NCBI GenBank assembly: GCA_938009115.1
Contig: CALLHZ010000113.1
Location: forward strand, 1-6,571
Direction: 5' to 3'
Length of the DNA: 6,571 nucleotides
Source of the DNA: an uncultured Clostridia bacterium
Lineage (GTDB): Bacteria; Bacillota; Clostridia; Peptostreptococcales; Anaerovoracaceae
Numbering within the stretch: position 1 is the stretch's first letter; every line of letters starts with the position of its first letter. Position numbers and translations under genes: made by a program. The notes under the pieces were generated by a model. It ran no database searches and had not been told where the DNA came from. It saw only the letters and a list, made by a program, of their open reading frames with translations. Positions 5,677 to 6,571 of this stretch are shown here, piece after piece.

Positions 5677-6571
5677 CGCTGATGGATTCCTTCAGCTTCG
5701 TCAGTGCGATTTTTGTTTCCGCCGCCGTTTCGCCAAGAAGCGAAGCGATCTCCTGGACGACGCGGAGCTGTTTTTCGACCACTTTATCAGCGGTTTCGAT
5801 GGTCTGGCGGTTCATCGTTTCTTTTTTTGCCCGTTCGAGTTCTTCCCGGGTCACATCCCGCAGGATGCAGATGAGCATTTTGTAGTTGCGGTCGTAGGTG
5901 ATGGTTTCTTCGATATATTTTCGATATTCAGCCCAATAAGCCCGCTTTTCTTTGATGTTCCTGCCAGTTTGCCTGACTGCGATAAAGTCGGCGGGATCCA
6001 GGATCCTGACCACCGGCTCGCCCAACACGTCGGTGGCCCGGCGCAGGTTCATCATCTCGAGGGCTTTATTGTTGATCTGCTGGACTTCCAAGGCTTCGTT
6101 CAGGACGATCACGCCGTTGGGGGTATTGTTGATGATCTGATCGGAAAAGCTCTCCGCCTTCCCCATCAGGAAGGGCATGCACATGGAAATGTCGGCTTTT
6201 CCCTGGAATACTGCCACAGCCTTGTCCCGGCAGGAATTATAACCGCAGGAACCGCAGTTGAGCTCGTCCTCCTCTTTGATTTTTCCCATCTGCTTCAGGA
6301 TCCCGTCGATTTCGTCTTCTGCCGGCAGCAGCAATGCGTTTTCGATGGGGAGCATGGGTTTTTTCATCAGATCGGCATCGAGGGCCTCGACGAGAAAATC
6401 CTTTGTTCCGGCATACGCGCTGACCTGGATATAGTCCCGAATGGGCGAGCGATGGTACTTTTCCATGACAGGCCCGCCGGTGCAGCTTCCTGCGCAAGCG
6501 GACATTTCGATGAAGCATTTGCGCAGTCCGCCATTTTCGATATCCTTCAGGGCCGCAATGCAGTTTTCCAC
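5669..6571 (-). CDS. hydS: Sensory [FeFe]-hydrogenase-like protein, C-terminal part: H-cluster end, 4Fe-4S and PAS domains (runs off right edge)
   Basis: About 300 residues are visible and the frame stays open to the window edge, so the N-terminus lies beyond it. The GTG at 6571 is probably an internal valine. Numbering visible residues from the edge, EMSACAGSCTGGP (22-34) is the last H-cluster motif, with Cys26 and Cys30 spaced like the cluster ligands Cys499 and Cys503 of clostridial hydrogenase CpI. The methionine before the first cysteine in CpI (Met497) is serine here, and the usual GGGQP tail is shortened. A 4Fe-4S domain follows (Cys106, Cys109, Cys114, Cys131, in a CGSCGYNSC context), then a PAS domain (about 145-242) and a charged helix likely to be coiled-coil (about 243-300). 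There is no histidine-kinase domain. This order marks a group C sensory hydrogenase, expected to sense H2 or redox state instead of turning over H2 in bulk. Output is probably through the coupled phosphatase. Confidence 0.87.
   Translation of the reverse strand: MENCIAALKDIENGGLRKCFIEMSACAGSCTGGPVMEKYHRSPIRDYIQVSAYAGTKDFLVEALDADLMKKPMLPIENALLLPAEDEIDGILKQMGKIKEEDELNCGSCGYNSCRDKAVAVFQGKADISMCMPFLMGKAESFSDQIINNTPNGVIVLNEALEVQQINNKALEMMNLRRATDVLGEPVVRILDPADFIAVRQTGRNIKEKRAYWAEYRKYIEETITYDRNYKMLICILRDVTREELERAKKETMNRQTIETADKVVEKQLRVVQEIASLLGETAAETKIALTKLKESISDE

Noticed and set aside
5669..6571. GTG at the right edge as a true start of the hydrogenase-like gene
   Set aside because: The protein would begin only about 20 residues before the last H-cluster motif and lack the rest of the cluster domain. 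The edge simply cuts the gene.

Overview
The window looks like chromosome from a strictly anaerobic member of the Clostridia (Bacillota), with base composition slightly above half G+C by eye. This is inferred from gene content: a sensory-type [FeFe]-hydrogenase with a partner PP2C phosphatase, a clostridial-style divergent PEP carboxykinase, a trigger-factor-like lipoprotein and a LarA-family racemase. Shine-Dalgarno sites are purine-rich and promoters look sigma-A-like. I see no mobile element, tRNA, rRNA, CRISPR array or phage gene, and coding density is very high.

Layout from left to right. Positions 1-551 (minus) hold the N-terminal part of a LarA-family nickel racemase that runs off the left edge. 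Its gene lies 18 bases after that of a trigger-factor-like FKBP lipoprotein (571-1668, minus), so the two are probably one transcript. Positions 1669-1860 are a divergent promoter region. A seven-helix TrhA/hemolysin III protein (1861-2514, plus) follows. Its 3' end overlaps by 16 bases the 3' end of a PEP carboxykinase gene (2499-4400, minus). A 103-base gap with a good -35 box separates that gene from a SpoIIE-type PP2C phosphatase with an uncharacterised C-terminal extension (4504-5676, minus). The phosphatase start codon overlaps by 8 bases the end of a [FeFe]-hydrogenase-like sensor (5669-6571, minus) that is cut by the right edge.

How the genes work together. The hydrogenase-like sensor and the phosphatase look like one signalling unit: an H-cluster domain, a 4Fe-4S domain and a PAS domain sense hydrogen or redox state, and a translationally coupled phosphatase gives the output. 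This matches the phosphatase-linked sensory [FeFe]-hydrogenases (group C). The PEP carboxykinase links C3 and C4 metabolism and may have its own promoter. Whether the phosphatase pathway controls it is unknown. The lipoprotein/LarA pair is a separate unit, with no obvious functional link beyond adjacency.

The items most worth a second look are the sensor-phosphatase pair with its unassigned phosphatase C-terminal domain, the altered guanine-pocket motif in the PEP carboxykinase, and the palindrome inside the lipoprotein promoter.
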